A stretch of DNA of 64,000 bases, taken from NCBI RefSeq assembly GCF_004346195.1, contig NZ_SMAK01000001.1:248001-312000 (forward strand). Reading direction: 5' to 3'. The translations under genes were made by a program, and so were the position numbers. The notes under the pieces are model-generated. The model saw only the letters and a program-made list of their open reading frames with translations, was not told the DNA's origin and made no database searches. Each line of letters begins with the position of its first letter. Position 1 is the first letter of the stretch. This document shows, piece by piece, positions 32,882 through 41,648 of the stretch. This DNA comes from Tepidamorphus gemmatus. GTDB taxonomy: Bacteria > Pseudomonadota > Alphaproteobacteria > Rhizobiales > Tepidamorphaceae.

Positions 32882-35011
32882 CTAGACCGCGCCGATCGTC
32901 TTCAGCTTGGCGCGCGGATGCACCTCGTTCTGGGACATGACGGTAGTCTGGGCGCGGAACCGCTCGATGATGGAGCGAACATAGGGCCGCGAGCCGGGGC
33001 TGGTCAGCAGAACCGGGATCTCGCCCTTGCGGGCCGCCTCCTCGAAGCGGTCGCGGACGGTCGAGATGAAGGACTGCAGCCTGGAGGGCGCCATGGCGAG
33101 CTGCTTGTCCTCGCCGTCGCCATGCAGCGATTCCAGGAAGGCCCGTTCCCATTCGGGCGAGAGCGCGATGATCGGAATGTAGCCGCCGGGCGCCTGGTGC
33201 TGGGCGCAGAGCTGTCGGGCGAGTCGCGAGCGGACGTGCTCGGTGATGAGTCGCGTGCTGCGCAGCGTTCCCGCGACTTCGGCGATGCCTTCGAGGATCG
33301 TCGGAAGATCGCGGATCGAGACGCGCTCCTCCAGAAGCGTCTGAAGCACGCGCTGTATGCCGGTGATGGTGATCTGCGAGGGCACGATGTCGTCGACCAG
33401 CTTCTGCTGTTCCTTGGGCAGCTCCTTGAGCAGCTTGGAGACCTCGCCATAGGAGAGCAGCTCGGCCATGTTGCTGCGCACCAGTTCGGTCAGATGTGTC
33501 GAGACGACCGTCGCCGGATCGACGACGGTGTAGCCCTTCAGTTCCGCTTCGCCGCGCAGCGCCTGGTCGATCCAGGTCGCCGGCAGCCCGAAGGTCGGCT
33601 CGGTGGTGTGGATGCCGGGCAGCTGGACCTGGCCGCCTTCGGGGTCCATCACCATGAACTGGCCCGGATAGACGGTTCCGCGTCCGGCCTCCACCTCCTT
33701 GATCTTCACGACATAGGCGTTCGGCTCGAGATGCATGTTGTCGAGCAGACGCACCGGCGGCATCACGAAGCCCATGTCTGCGGCGAGCTGGCGGCGCAGC
33801 GCCTTGATCTGGCCGGTCAGCCGGTCCTCGCCGTCGGCCCCGTTGATCAGCGGCAGCAGCGCATAGCCGATCTCGATCTTGACATCGTCGATGGCGAGCG
33901 CGCTTGCGATGGGCTCATCGGATGCGCCGGCCTTGCTGGCGTCGGCGTCCGGACGGGCGGCCGCGCTCGCGGCATCTGCCTCGCGACGCTTCTTGCGGGT
34001 CATGTGCCAGGCGAGGAAGCCGGTGCTAGCGGCGAGCGCCAGGAACGGCAGCATCGGCATGCCGGGCAGCAGCGCCATCACCACCATGACGAAGGACGAC
34101 ATGCCCAACGCCTTCGGATAGCCGGACAGCTGGTCCATCAGCGCCTTGTCGGCCGACCCGGTGACGCCGGCCTTGGACACCAGCAGGCCGGCGGCCGTCG
34201 AGACGATCAGCGCCGGGATCTGCGAGACAAGGCCGTCGCCGACGGTGAGCAGCGTATAGGTGGTCGCCGCCTCGGCCAGGCCGAGCCCGTTCTGGGCGAC
34301 GCCGACGATCATCCCGGCGATGACGTTGATGAAGGTGATCAGCAGGCCGGCGATTGCGTCGCCGCGCACGAATTTCGAGGCGCCGTCCATGGCGCCGAAG
34401 AAGGTTGACTCGTCTTCTAGCTTCTTGCGGCGGATGCGGGCCTCGTTCTCGTCGATGAGGCCGGCCGACAGGTCCGCATCGATCGCCATCTGCTTGCCGG
34501 GCATGGCGTCGAGGGTGAATCGGGCGGCGACCTCGGCGATGCGGCCGGATCCCTTGGTGATGACCACGAAATTCACGATCACCAGGATCGCGAAGACGAT
34601 GATCCCGATGACGAAGTTGCCGCGCATCACGAAGTTGCCGAACGCCTCGATCACGTGGCCTGCGGCGTCGGTCCCTTCGTGGCCTCGCGCCAGGATCAGT
34701 CGGGTCGAGGCGAGGTTCAACGCCAGCCGCAGCATCGTGGCGATCAGCAGCACCGTCGGAAATGACGAGAATTCCAGCGGCGCATGGATGAACAGCGCCG
34801 TCATCAGGATCAGGACGGAGAAGGTGATCGAGATCGCCAGGGCGATGTCGAGAATCACCGGCGGCATCGGCAGGATCAGCACGACGAGGATCGCGATGAC
34901 GCCGAAGGCGAGTGCCAGATCGCCGCGCTTGAGAGCCTCGATGACCGCTGAAACGGACGGAAGTCCCAGCACGCGTCGCGGCGTCTCGACGCCGGCAGTG
35001 GTGTCGGTCAT
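32882..35011 (-). CDS. flhA: Flagellar export gate protein FlhA
   Basis: A 709-residue FlhA: about eight N-terminal membrane helices (30-320) with the FHIPEP-like segment TMLRLALNLASTRLIL and the conserved VITKGSGRIAEVAARFTLDAMPGKQMAID loop, then a large cytosolic domain that docks export chaperones. FlhA forms the nonameric export gate that FliI and FliJ feed. The ATG at 35011 has GGGGAG upstream. A CtrA-type box and a putative FlbD site lie in the 110 bases between flbD and flhA, so it can have its own promoter although flbD is upstream on the same strand. Confidence 0.97.
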   Translation of the reverse strand: MTDTTAGVETPRRVLGLPSVSAVIEALKRGDLALAFGVIAILVVLILPMPPVILDIALAISITFSVLILMTALFIHAPLEFSSFPTVLLIATMLRLALNLASTRLILARGHEGTDAAGHVIEAFGNFVMRGNFVIGIIVFAILVIVNFVVITKGSGRIAEVAARFTLDAMPGKQMAIDADLSAGLIDENEARIRRKKLEDESTFFGAMDGASKFVRGDAIAGLLITFINVIAGMIVGVAQNGLGLAEAATTYTLLTVGDGLVSQIPALIVSTAAGLLVSKAGVTGSADKALMDQLSGYPKALGMSSFVMVVMALLPGMPMLPFLALAASTGFLAWHMTRKKRREADAASAAARPDADASKAGASDEPIASALAIDDVKIEIGYALLPLINGADGEDRLTGQIKALRRQLAADMGFVMPPVRLLDNMHLEPNAYVVKIKEVEAGRGTVYPGQFMVMDPEGGQVQLPGIHTTEPTFGLPATWIDQALRGEAELKGYTVVDPATVVSTHLTELVRSNMAELLSYGEVSKLLKELPKEQQKLVDDIVPSQITITGIQRVLQTLLEERVSIRDLPTILEGIAEVAGTLRSTRLITEHVRSRLARQLCAQHQAPGGYIPIIALSPEWERAFLESLHGDGEDKQLAMAPSRLQSFISTVRDRFEEAARKGEIPVLLTSPGSRPYVRSIIERFRAQTTVMSQNEVHPRAKLKTIGAV

Positions 35012-35038
35012 GTGCTCCCCTGCGGCCAGAAGCTCACC

Positions 35039-35055
35039 CCGGCAAAATCTGCCGG
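35039..35055. promoter_or_regulatory. Putative FlbD (ftr-like) site before flhA
   Basis: CCGGCA-AAATC-TGCCGG is a perfect six-base inverted repeat with a five-base spacer, 28 bases before the flhA ATG and downstream of the likely transcription start. It resembles the Caulobacter ftr consensus with CGGC and AAA. The same layout recurs at 43344 before fliK. Repression of flhA by FlbD is the natural reading. Confidence 0.5.
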
Positions 35056-35063
35056 TCGTATGG

Positions 35064-35078
35064 TTAGCGAGTGGTTAA
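35064..35078. promoter_or_regulatory. CtrA box (TTAA-N7-CTAA) before flhA
   Basis: Read toward flhA this is TTAACC-N5-CTAACC, which matches the extended CtrA motif TTAACC-N5-TTAACC in all but one position. It lies 53 bases before the flhA ATG, fitting a box over the -35 region. It is the strongest CtrA box in the window. Confidence 0.65.
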
Positions 35079-35121
35079 CGGCGGCGGTCCTTCGCCCGTG
35101 TTGCGCCTCCGCACCGGATCT

Positions 35122-36498
35122 TCAGCGCATCGCCATCCTGGTCTCGCCGGGCCCGGGGATCCGGTAGCCCTCATCCGAATACAGATGTAGCTTGTTGCGC
35201 AGGGTACGGATCGAAATGCCGAGAATGTTGGCGGCGTGTGTCCGGTTGCCCAGGCAATGGTCGAGGGTGTCGAGGATGAGATCGCGCTCGACCTCGGCGA
35301 CCGTCCGCCCGACAAGGTCGCGGGTGACGGCTTCCGCCGCGCGTGCCGCGTGGGCGGCGGGGCCGCCATCGGGCCTGCCGATCATCGCATCGAGCCGCGA
35401 TCCGTCCGGAAGCCTGAGCGCGTCGGCACCGATCTCGAGGCCGGTGGCGAGCAGCACCGCCCGATGGATGGTGTTCTCCAGCTCGCGGACGTTGCCCGGC
35501 CAGCGGTTGAGGACGAGCTGGCGCCGCGCATCCTCGGCGAGCGGTCGCAGTGGCAGGCCGTTGGCTTCGGCATAGCGGCGGGCGAAATGCTCGGCGAGGG
35601 CTAGGATGTCGGCCGGCCGCTCGCGCAGCGGCGGGATCTTCAGGTTGACCACGTTGAGCCGGTAGAGCAGATCCTCGCGGAACGCACCCTGGCGCACGGC
35701 CTCGGCCAGATCGCGGTTGGATGTGGCGATGATGCGGATGTTGACGGGCACCGGCCGTCCGCCGCCGACCCGGTCGATGATCCGTTCCTGGATCGCGCGC
35801 AGCAGCTTGGCCTGTAGGCGCACGTCCATCTCGCTGATCTCGTCGAGCAGCAGCGTGCCGCCGTCGGCTTCCTCGAACTTGCCGATGCGGCGCGCCACCG
35901 CGCCGGTGAAAGCCCCCTTCTCGTGTCCGAACAGCTCCGATTCGAGGAGCGACTCTGGGATCGCCGCACAATTGATCGAGATGAACGGCTTGTCGGACCG
36001 TTTCGACTTGCGATGGACATGCTGGGCCAACACCTCCTTGCCGGTGCCGGACTCGCCCGTGATCAGCACGCTCGCGTCGGAAGGCGCGATCTGTTCGGCC
36101 AGCTTGACGACCGCGGCCATCGCGTCGTCACGGTAGACGAGCGCCTTCGAATCATCGGCGACGGCCGCGAGCACCGCTGCGATCAACTCGGGGTCGGGCG
36201 GCAGCGGGATGTATTCCTTGGCGCCGGCCCGAATCGCAGCCACCGCCGCGCGCGCATCGTTCTCGGTGCCGCAGGCAACGATCGGGACGCAGATGCGCTC
36301 GTGCTCCAGCTGCTGGATGAGCTGGGCGATGTCCATCGAAACCTCGACCATCAGCAGGTCGGCGCCGCGCCCGGCCCGCAGGGCCCGCATCGCCTCCTCG
36401 ATGGTGTTCGCATGCAGGACCTTGGCGCCGCGATCCATCGCGATCCGACTGGCCGTCGTGAGCTGGCCGCGCAGCGAGCCGATGATCATCAGCCTCAT
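35122..36498 (-). CDS. flbD: Flagellar sigma-54 activator FlbD
   Basis: A 458-residue NtrC-type regulator matching FlbD of Caulobacter. The N-terminal receiver (about 1-115) carries Glu52 in LLMVEVSMDI where Caulobacter FlbD has Asp. The AAA+ domain has Walker A GESGTGKE and the sigma-54-contacting GAFTGA motif, and a Fis-type helix-turn-helix ends the protein (GNRTHAANILGISIRTLRNKL). FlbD activates late flagellar genes with sigma-54 and represses fliF-type promoters; in Caulobacter its activity depends on FliX, not classical phosphorylation. GGAGG precedes the ATG. The gene lies downstream of fliN and upstream of flhA. Confidence 0.95.
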   Translation of the reverse strand: MRLMIIGSLRGQLTTASRIAMDRGAKVLHANTIEEAMRALRAGRGADLLMVEVSMDIAQLIQQLEHERICVPIVACGTENDARAAVAAIRAGAKEYIPLPPDPELIAAVLAAVADDSKALVYRDDAMAAVVKLAEQIAPSDASVLITGESGTGKEVLAQHVHRKSKRSDKPFISINCAAIPESLLESELFGHEKGAFTGAVARRIGKFEEADGGTLLLDEISEMDVRLQAKLLRAIQERIIDRVGGGRPVPVNIRIIATSNRDLAEAVRQGAFREDLLYRLNVVNLKIPPLRERPADILALAEHFARRYAEANGLPLRPLAEDARRQLVLNRWPGNVRELENTIHRAVLLATGLEIGADALRLPDGSRLDAMIGRPDGGPAAHAARAAEAVTRDLVGRTVAEVERDLILDTLDHCLGNRTHAANILGISIRTLRNKLHLYSDEGYRIPGPGETRMAMR

Positions 36499-36532
36499 CG
36501 CATCCTCCCTTTCCTACACTGCCCCCCGACGC

Positions 36533-36880
36533 TCAGCCGCGGTCATTCTTGATGATCTCGGTCATGGTCACGCCGAGCCGCTCGTCAACGAGGACTACCT
36601 CGCCGCGGGCTACCAGGCGGTCGTTGACATAGATGTCGATCGCCTCGCCGACCTTGCGGTCGAGCTCGATGACCGCGCCGGACTTGAGCTTGAGCAGTTC
36701 CGAGACCTCGAGCCGCGAGCGCCCGAGCACGGCTGACACCTTGACGGGGACGTCGAACACCGCCTCGAGGTCGGCGGCCGAATGCTGTGTCGCCTCGTCC
36801 TGCGGCAGATCGCCATCCGGCTCGACGGGAGGTTCGGCGTTGTCGATGTCGTCGAAGGGGCTGTCGGGATCGTTGCTCAT
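36533..36880 (-). CDS. fliN: Flagellar motor switch protein FliN
   Basis: A 115-residue FliN/SpoA-domain protein. An acidic N-terminal tail of about 40 residues precedes the SpoA domain, with VPVKVSAVLGRSRLEVSELLKL and the RGEVVLVDERLGV ending typical of FliN. It forms part of the C-ring that CheY-P contacts. Its ATG overlaps the fliH stop by four bases, and it belongs to the fliF-fliG-fliH-fliN run. Confidence 0.96.
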   Translation of the reverse strand: MSNDPDSPFDDIDNAEPPVEPDGDLPQDEATQHSAADLEAVFDVPVKVSAVLGRSRLEVSELLKLKSGAVIELDRKVGEAIDIYVNDRLVARGEVVLVDERLGVTMTEIIKNDRG

Positions 36881-37539
36881 CGGTTTTCATCCTGATCGCG
36901 GGCGGCACTTCGGGCGAGGTAGCGTGCTGCCGCCTGCTCGATGGCCTTGGAAATCGCGGCGCTGTCGCGGACTATGCCGCCGTCGGCCCAGTCGATCCGG
37001 CCGTCGCCCTCGGCGATCTCGGGATCGGCGAGCACGACGATGCGGCCTTCAAATCCCGACTGGGTGGCAATTGTCCCGATCCGCTGGCGCAGGTCGTCGG
37101 CAATCGTCTCGCTGACACGAACGACGACATGCGGCACATCGCGAAGGTCGGACAGGCTGTCGCGCAGCATCCTCTCGACCTCCGCATGCGGCATCGCGGC
37201 CACAAGCGTCCGGGCGAGGCGGCCGGCGGCGGTGAGCGCCAGCTCCACGGCGGCGGACTCGATGCGGGCGCGCTCGGCTGCGGCCGAGCTGATCAAACGG
37301 TCAAGTTCGGCGACGAGCGTCTCGGCAGCCCGGGCGGTCTGCGCGGCGATCGCCTCGCTCGCGGCCCGGCGGCCCTCGGCGAGCCCTGCGGCATGGCCCT
37401 CGGCGCGGGCCCGCTCGACGGCGGCGTCGAGCATCGCCCGGTCGATCGCCGGAGCGGTCGGTCGCACAGGCTCGACGTCGAGCGCAAAGATCTCGTCGAA
37501 GAGGTAGGGGGCGGGCTTCACGGCGGTCTGGCGCTGCAT
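36877..37539 (-). CDS. fliH: Flagellar assembly protein FliH-like
   Basis: A 220-residue protein lying between fliG and fliN with an N-terminal Ala/Glu-rich helix (about 40-120) and a C-terminal globular half, as in FliH, the regulator that couples FliI to the C-ring. Sequence similarity in this family is low, so the call rests on position, length and helix pattern, including GRLARTLVAAMPHAEVERML. It overlaps fliN by four bases and follows fliG by 13 bases. It may be annotated as FliH/FlbE-like in Caulobacter relatives. Confidence 0.85.
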   Translation of the reverse strand: MQRQTAVKPAPYLFDEIFALDVEPVRPTAPAIDRAMLDAAVERARAEGHAAGLAEGRRAASEAIAAQTARAAETLVAELDRLISSAAAERARIESAAVELALTAAGRLARTLVAAMPHAEVERMLRDSLSDLRDVPHVVVRVSETIADDLRQRIGTIATQSGFEGRIVVLADPEIAEGDGRIDWADGGIVRDSAAISKAIEQAAARYLARSAARDQDENR

Positions 37540-37552
37540 CTTCCCGAATGCC

Positions 37553-38596
37553 TCAGTAGATGAGCTCGTCCTCGCCGCGATTCTTGGAGATCATGATCTC
37601 TCCCTTCGCGGCGAGGTCCTTGGCGAGGTTGACCATGCGCGCCTGCGCCTCGTCGACGTCGCGCAGGCGGACGGGGCCCATCACCTCCATGTCCTCCTTG
37701 AGGATGCTGGCGGCGCGCTGCGACATGTTCGACAGGAAGAAGTTGCGGACCGTCTCGTTCGCGCCCTTCATCGCGATGGCAAGCTTGTCCTTGTCGACGT
37801 GCCGCAGCAGTGTCTGGGCACTGGCGTTGTCGAGCCGGGCCAGGTCCTCGAAGGTGAACATCAGCGTCTTGATGCGTTCGGCGGAGTCGCGATTGATCTC
37901 CTCGAGCGCGGTCATGAAGCGGGACTCGGTCTGGCGGTCGAAATTGTTGAACACCTCTGCCATCAGCTCGTGGGCGTCGCGGCGCTGGGTCTTGGCGAGG
38001 TTCGACATGAACTCCATGCGCAGGGTCTGCTCGAGACGATCAAGGATCTCCTTCTGCACGGATTCCATCTTGAGCATGCGGTTGATGACCTCGAGGGCGA
38101 GATCCTCCGGCAGGATCGCGAGGACGCGCGCGGCATGCTCGGGACGAATCTTCGACAGCACCACCGCGATGGTCTGCGGGTATTCGTTCTTCAGGTAGTT
38201 GGCGAGCACCGTCTCCTGGACGTTGGAGAGTTTCTCCCACATGTTGCGCCCGGCCGGGCCGCGGATTTCCTCCATGATCAAGGAGACCCGCTCCGCGGGA
38301 AGGAACTGCTGCAGCAGGCGCTCGGTCGAATCGTAGTTGCCGACCAGGGCCCCGGCGTGGCCCATGTCGAGCACGAATTCGACCATCAGCTTCTCGACGA
38401 TCTCGGTGCTGACCTTGCCGAGCTTCGACATGGCGATCGAGATCAGCCGGATTTCCTCGTCATCGAGCTGGCGCCAGATCACATCGCCATGCTCACGGCC
38501 GAGCGCCAAGAGAAGAACGGCGGCACGTTCCGTTCCGGAGAGGTCGTCGACCGAGCTGGGGACGCGCAGTTCGGGGGTGCGGAGCATTGCCTTCAT
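37553..38596 (-). CDS. fliG: Flagellar motor switch protein FliG
   Basis: A 347-residue FliG with the conserved start of the family after a short leader ([14 protein letters not shown]), the [11 protein letters not shown]-like segment here [23 protein letters not shown], and the charged torque helix near [14 protein letters not shown] and [20 protein letters not shown]. FliG joins the MS ring (FliF) to the C-ring and interacts with the stator. It overlaps fliF by four bases at its start, so the two are translationally coupled. Length is typical. Confidence 0.97.
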   Translation of the reverse strand: MKAMLRTPELRVPSSVDDLSGTERAAVLLLALGREHGDVIWRQLDDEEIRLISIAMSKLGKVSTEIVEKLMVEFVLDMGHAGALVGNYDSTERLLQQFLPAERVSLIMEEIRGPAGRNMWEKLSNVQETVLANYLKNEYPQTIAVVLSKIRPEHAARVLAILPEDLALEVINRMLKMESVQKEILDRLEQTLRMEFMSNLAKTQRRDAHELMAEVFNNFDRQTESRFMTALEEINRDSAERIKTLMFTFEDLARLDNASAQTLLRHVDKDKLAIAMKGANETVRNFFLSNMSQRAASILKEDMEVMGPVRLRDVDEAQARMVNLAKDLAAKGEIMISKNRGEDELIY

Positions 38597-40236
38597 GACG
38601 CAGCCGGTGCGTGGATCCAGTTGCGGATGATGTTGAGGGCCTCGGTCGGATTCTGATCGATCAGTTCACCGACCTTGCGCAGCGACGATTGCTGCACTTC
38701 GCCGATCTGCTGGGCAAAATCGATGGCATCCTCGGTAGGCGAGGGTGGCAGTGCCAGGCTGGTGCCGGCCGGCCCCTCGAGCTGCGCGACGAGGCCAGGC
38801 GCCTCGGCGTTGGCGGTCGCCGGTGCCTCGAGGGCGATTGGCGCCGTGGCCTCCGGCGAGAGGATACGGCGCACCAGCGGCCGGGCGACGAACAACAGCA
38901 CCAGCAGGGCGACGAGGAACAGGACGCCGAGTTCCACGAGCCGCATCAGTTCGGCGGAAGACAGGGCCGGCAGGAAGGACGTCTCCTCCTCCGTGGGAAT
39001 GCCCCTGGGCCCTTCGGCGAAACGCAGGTTGGCGATCTCAACGGTGTCGCCGCGCTCCTGGTCGAAGCCGACCGCCGACCGCACCAGCGCCGCCAGTCGG
39101 TCGAGCTGCTCCTGCGGGCGCGGTTCGTAGACCAGCTCGCCGTTGGCGTTCTGGGTGTAGATGCCGTCGACCACCACGGCGACCGAGAGGCGACGGATAC
39201 GACCGGGCTCGATCACCTCGGTCTTGGTCGTGCGGGAGATCTCGTAGTTGGTGACCTCCTCGCTGCGACTGGTGTTCTCGCTGGCCATACCCGCCGCCTC
39301 GGCATTGGCGCCGGGAAGCTCGTTGCCGACTGTCACGCCGCCATTGTCGGCCGGCTCGGTGACGTTCGAGGTCTCCTCGCGCAGCTGCGAGGAGCGTACG
39401 ACGCGGCCATCCGGATCGAACTGGTCGACGGTCTGGGTGACGCGATTGTGCTCGAGCTCCGCGGTAACCTGCACCCGGACACGGTCCGGTCCGACGATGC
39501 TGGCCAGGATATCCTCGATCTGGCTGCGCATCTTTGCCTCGATGGCCTGTCGGCGATTGTCGAGCACCAGAAGCGAGCCCGCATCCGCGTCGCCATCGCC
39601 GTCGGCAAGCAGCCGACCGGCCTCATCGACAATCGCGACGCGGCCCGGCGTCATGCCCTCCACGGCGGAGGCGACAAGATGCCGGATCGCCCGGATCTGC
39701 GTCTCGCTGAGCGCGCCGCGTGTCTTCAGCACGATCGAGGCGCTTGGCGGCACCGTGTCGCGGGCGAACAGTCGCCGCTCGGGAATGACCAGATGCACCC
39801 GCGCCGACGCGACGCGGTCGAGGGCCCGTATCGTCCGAGCCAGCTCGCCCTCCAGCGCGCGCAAGTGGTTGATGCCCTGCACGAAGCTGGTTGCGCCGAG
39901 CGTGTCGCCGCGGTCGAAGATCTCGTAACCGACACCGCCGCCGGAGGGCAGGCCGGATGAGGCGAGATCCATGCGCAACCTCAGCACGTCCGGCTCGGGT
40001 ACCAGTACCGTGCTGCCTTCGTAGCGCAGCTCATAGGCGATGCCGCGCCGCTCGAGTTCGCGCACCACCGCGCCCGAATCCTCGAAGTCGAGGTCGGTGT
40101 AGAGCGGCACCATCTTCACTGCGGACAGATGGATGATGAGGAAGGCGAAAAAGCCGATCAGTGCAGCGGCGACAGCCCCCATGGCAGCAAGCCGGGCGGC
40201 GCCGAGCGACTTCAGGAATTCTAGCCCCACCTGCAC
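38593..40236 (-). CDS. fliF: Flagellar MS-ring protein FliF
   Basis: About 547 residues if translation starts at the GTG at 40236. Membrane helices lie near residues 17-40 and 430-450. Recognisable features are [43 protein letters not shown] and [13 protein letters not shown], which form the ring-building domains of FliF. The open frame extends to a TTG at 40317, but the CtrA box at 40337-40351 would place transcription start near 40310, so that start is unlikely; GTG at 40290 remains possible. fliF heads fliG-fliH-fliN. A half FlbD-like site lies near the predicted start of transcription. Confidence 0.92.
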   Translation of the reverse strand: MQVGLEFLKSLGAARLAAMGAVAAALIGFFAFLIIHLSAVKMVPLYTDLDFEDSGAVVRELERRGIAYELRYEGSTVLVPEPDVLRLRMDLASSGLPSGGGVGYEIFDRGDTLGATSFVQGINHLRALEGELARTIRALDRVASARVHLVIPERRLFARDTVPPSASIVLKTRGALSETQIRAIRHLVASAVEGMTPGRVAIVDEAGRLLADGDGDADAGSLLVLDNRRQAIEAKMRSQIEDILASIVGPDRVRVQVTAELEHNRVTQTVDQFDPDGRVVRSSQLREETSNVTEPADNGGVTVGNELPGANAEAAGMASENTSRSEEVTNYEISRTTKTEVIEPGRIRRLSVAVVVDGIYTQNANGELVYEPRPQEQLDRLAALVRSAVGFDQERGDTVEIANLRFAEGPRGIPTEEETSFLPALSSAELMRLVELGVLFLVALLVLLFVARPLVRRILSPEATAPIALEAPATANAEAPGLVAQLEGPAGTSLALPPSPTEDAIDFAQQIGEVQQSSLRKVGELIDQNPTEALNIIRNWIHAPAAS

Positions 40237-40310
40237 GTTGCCGTAGCCTGTTACGCTGACGATTGTCTGACCGGGAATCGGCGCTTGCACCGACGCGACG
40301 CGACCGCGAC

Positions 40311-40326
40311 CCGGCAAGAATTTCCC
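40311..40326. promoter_or_regulatory. Half FlbD-like site at fliF
   Basis: CCGGCA followed by five bases and TTCCC keeps one arm of the CCGGCA-N5-TGCCG repeat seen before fliK and flhA. It lies at the position where the fliF transcript should start. Caulobacter FlbD represses fliF from an ftr site near the start of transcription. Weak alone. Confidence 0.3.
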
Positions 40327-40336
40327 ACCGCATTCC

Positions 40337-40351
40337 TAAACAAGTGATTAA
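40337..40351. promoter_or_regulatory. CtrA box (TTAA-N7-TTTA) before fliF
   Basis: Read toward fliF this is TTAA-TCACTTG-TTTA, one mismatch from consensus, about 101 bases before the preferred fliF start. Caulobacter fliF is a classic CtrA-activated class II gene. A poorer TTAA-containing site lies at 40422-40436. Confidence 0.55.
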
Positions 40352-40561
40352 CGCGGCAGCGTCGGGAGCTCGCTTCCGGTTCGGAATGGCACAGTCGGGG
40401 CGGGACGGGAGGGCGCGAACGTAAGCCTTCGATTAACGAGGGCAGCAGATGCGGCAGGGTCAGAACGGCAGGGATGGTGGCGGACGCGCATGCGAAGACG
40501 CCGGCCTGGGGGGCCGGCGTCGAAGTCGTCACATCTGATCAGACGTAGCAGTCGGGTCGCG

Positions 40562-40837
40562 TCAGTTCCGGTACTGCTGGACGCGGGTCGCGCGCAGGCC
40601 GGGCAGGCCGTACTTGTCGATCGAGTGTTGCCAGCTCAGGAATTCTTCGACGGTCAAGGTGTAGCGCTCGCAGGCCTCTTCGAGACTGAGAAGGCCACCG
40701 CGAACGGCCGCGACCACCTCAGCCTTGCGCCGGATAACCCACCGCTTGGTGTTCTTCGGCGGCAGGTCGGCGATCGTGAGCGGGCTGCCATCTGGCCCTA
40801 TCACGTATTTCGCCCGCGGCCGGTACTGATCGGTCAT
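40562..40837 (-). CDS. sciP: CtrA inhibitory protein SciP (DUF1153)
   Basis: A 91-residue helix-turn-helix protein closely matching SciP: the YVIGPDGSPLTIADLPP start and TKRWVIRRKAEVVAAVRGGL core are near-invariant in the family. SciP binds CtrA and blocks its recruitment of RNA polymerase at CtrA-activated promoters in G1 cells. The ATG at 40837 follows GAGAG; a GTG 12 bases earlier is less likely. The gene lies between fliF and flgD in the flagellar cluster and has a CtrA box 56 bases upstream, consistent with the CtrA-SciP feedback loop known in Caulobacter. Confidence 0.95.
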   Translation of the reverse strand: MTDQYRPRAKYVIGPDGSPLTIADLPPKNTKRWVIRRKAEVVAAVRGGLLSLEEACERYTLTVEEFLSWQHSIDKYGLPGLRATRVQQYRN

Positions 40838-40892
40838 CGATACTCTCACACACTCAACTGACCAACACGTGTGAGAGCGTAAGCAGGTCGAC

Positions 40893-40907
40893 TTAAGATT
40901 TGGCTAA
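40893..40907. promoter_or_regulatory. CtrA box (TTAA-N7-CTAA) before sciP
   Basis: TTAA-GATTTGG-CTAA, one mismatch from consensus, lies 56 bases upstream of the sciP ATG in an unusually AT-rich 148-base gap. A CTTAACAATCTC half-site follows at 40926-40937. CtrA activation of sciP is established in Caulobacter. Confidence 0.55.
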
Positions 40908-40985
40908 AGGGATGGTGGGTATTTTCTTAACAATCTCAACGGACTGGCTTCAATTTGAGACAAAGTGATTGACCAATCCTTCTCG

Positions 40986-41639
40986 TCAGCCGAGCACGGC
41001 CCGGACATCGCTGAGCCGGATTCCGTACTCGCCGACGATGAGAATCGGCTCGGTGCCGGTGAAATCGACCCCGTCGATAATGGCCGCCACCTCGACGACC
41101 GTCTGCAGAGGCTCGCCCTTGTCGTTGGTGGCTTCGACGGTCAGCGTGTACTTGCCATCGGGCAGCTGGTTGCCGTCGCTGTCGCGGCCCGTCCAGACGT
41201 AGTCGTGGCGTCCGGCTGAGATCTCCTTCGATTCGGTCCAGACCACCTTGCCGTTGGCGTCACGGACGGTGAAAGTGGCGTGGGTCGCGCCGGAGGCTGC
41301 CGCATAGCTCCACTCGGCCTTGCCACCCTTCAGGTCGGTAGTGGTGGATTCGACCATCACCCGTTTGCCGATGAAGGCCGCCGCCTGGGTGGCCGTCTGC
41401 GCGGCAGACAGCTGGATCATTGCCTCGAGGTTGGCATTGGCCTTGATCTGCTGCTCGACGCCGGAGAACTGGACCAGTTGCTGGGTGAACTGGTTCGTAT
41501 CAAGCGGATCGAGCGGGTTCTGATTGCGCAGCTGCGTCGTCAGCAGCGAAAGGAACGTATCGAAATTGTCAGCGATCGCCGCGCGGTCGGTCGCCGAGGA
41601 GTAGCTTCCACCGATGTTCGACAGGGCACTCAGGTACAT
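40986..41639 (-). CDS. flgD: Flagellar hook-capping scaffold FlgD
   Basis: A 217-residue FlgD. The N-terminal region carries the conserved FLSLLTTQLRNQNPLDPLDTNQFTQQLVQFSGVEQQ pattern for hook assembly, and the C-terminal half is the FlgD Ig-like/tudor domain with VWTESKEISAGRHDYVWTG. FlgD caps the growing hook and is exported by the type III system. It follows fliK by nine bases and should be read from the sigma-54 promoter upstream of fliK. Confidence 0.96.
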   Translation of the reverse strand: MYLSALSNIGGSYSSATDRAAIADNFDTFLSLLTTQLRNQNPLDPLDTNQFTQQLVQFSGVEQQIKANANLEAMIQLSAAQTATQAAAFIGKRVMVESTTTDLKGGKAEWSYAAASGATHATFTVRDANGKVVWTESKEISAGRHDYVWTGRDSDGNQLPDGKYTLTVEATNDKGEPLQTVVEVAAIIDGVDFTGTEPILIVGEYGIRLSDVRAVLG

Positions 41640-41648
41640 GGCGTCACC

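Noticed and set aside
40237-40317. Extended FliF N-terminus from a TTG start
   Set aside because: It would precede the transcription start predicted from the CtrA box and adds residues unlike other FliF proteins.
40387-40402. Possible plus-strand sigma-54 site TGGCACA-N4-GGGC
   Set aside because: The -12 element lacks TTGC, and no plus-strand gene follows.
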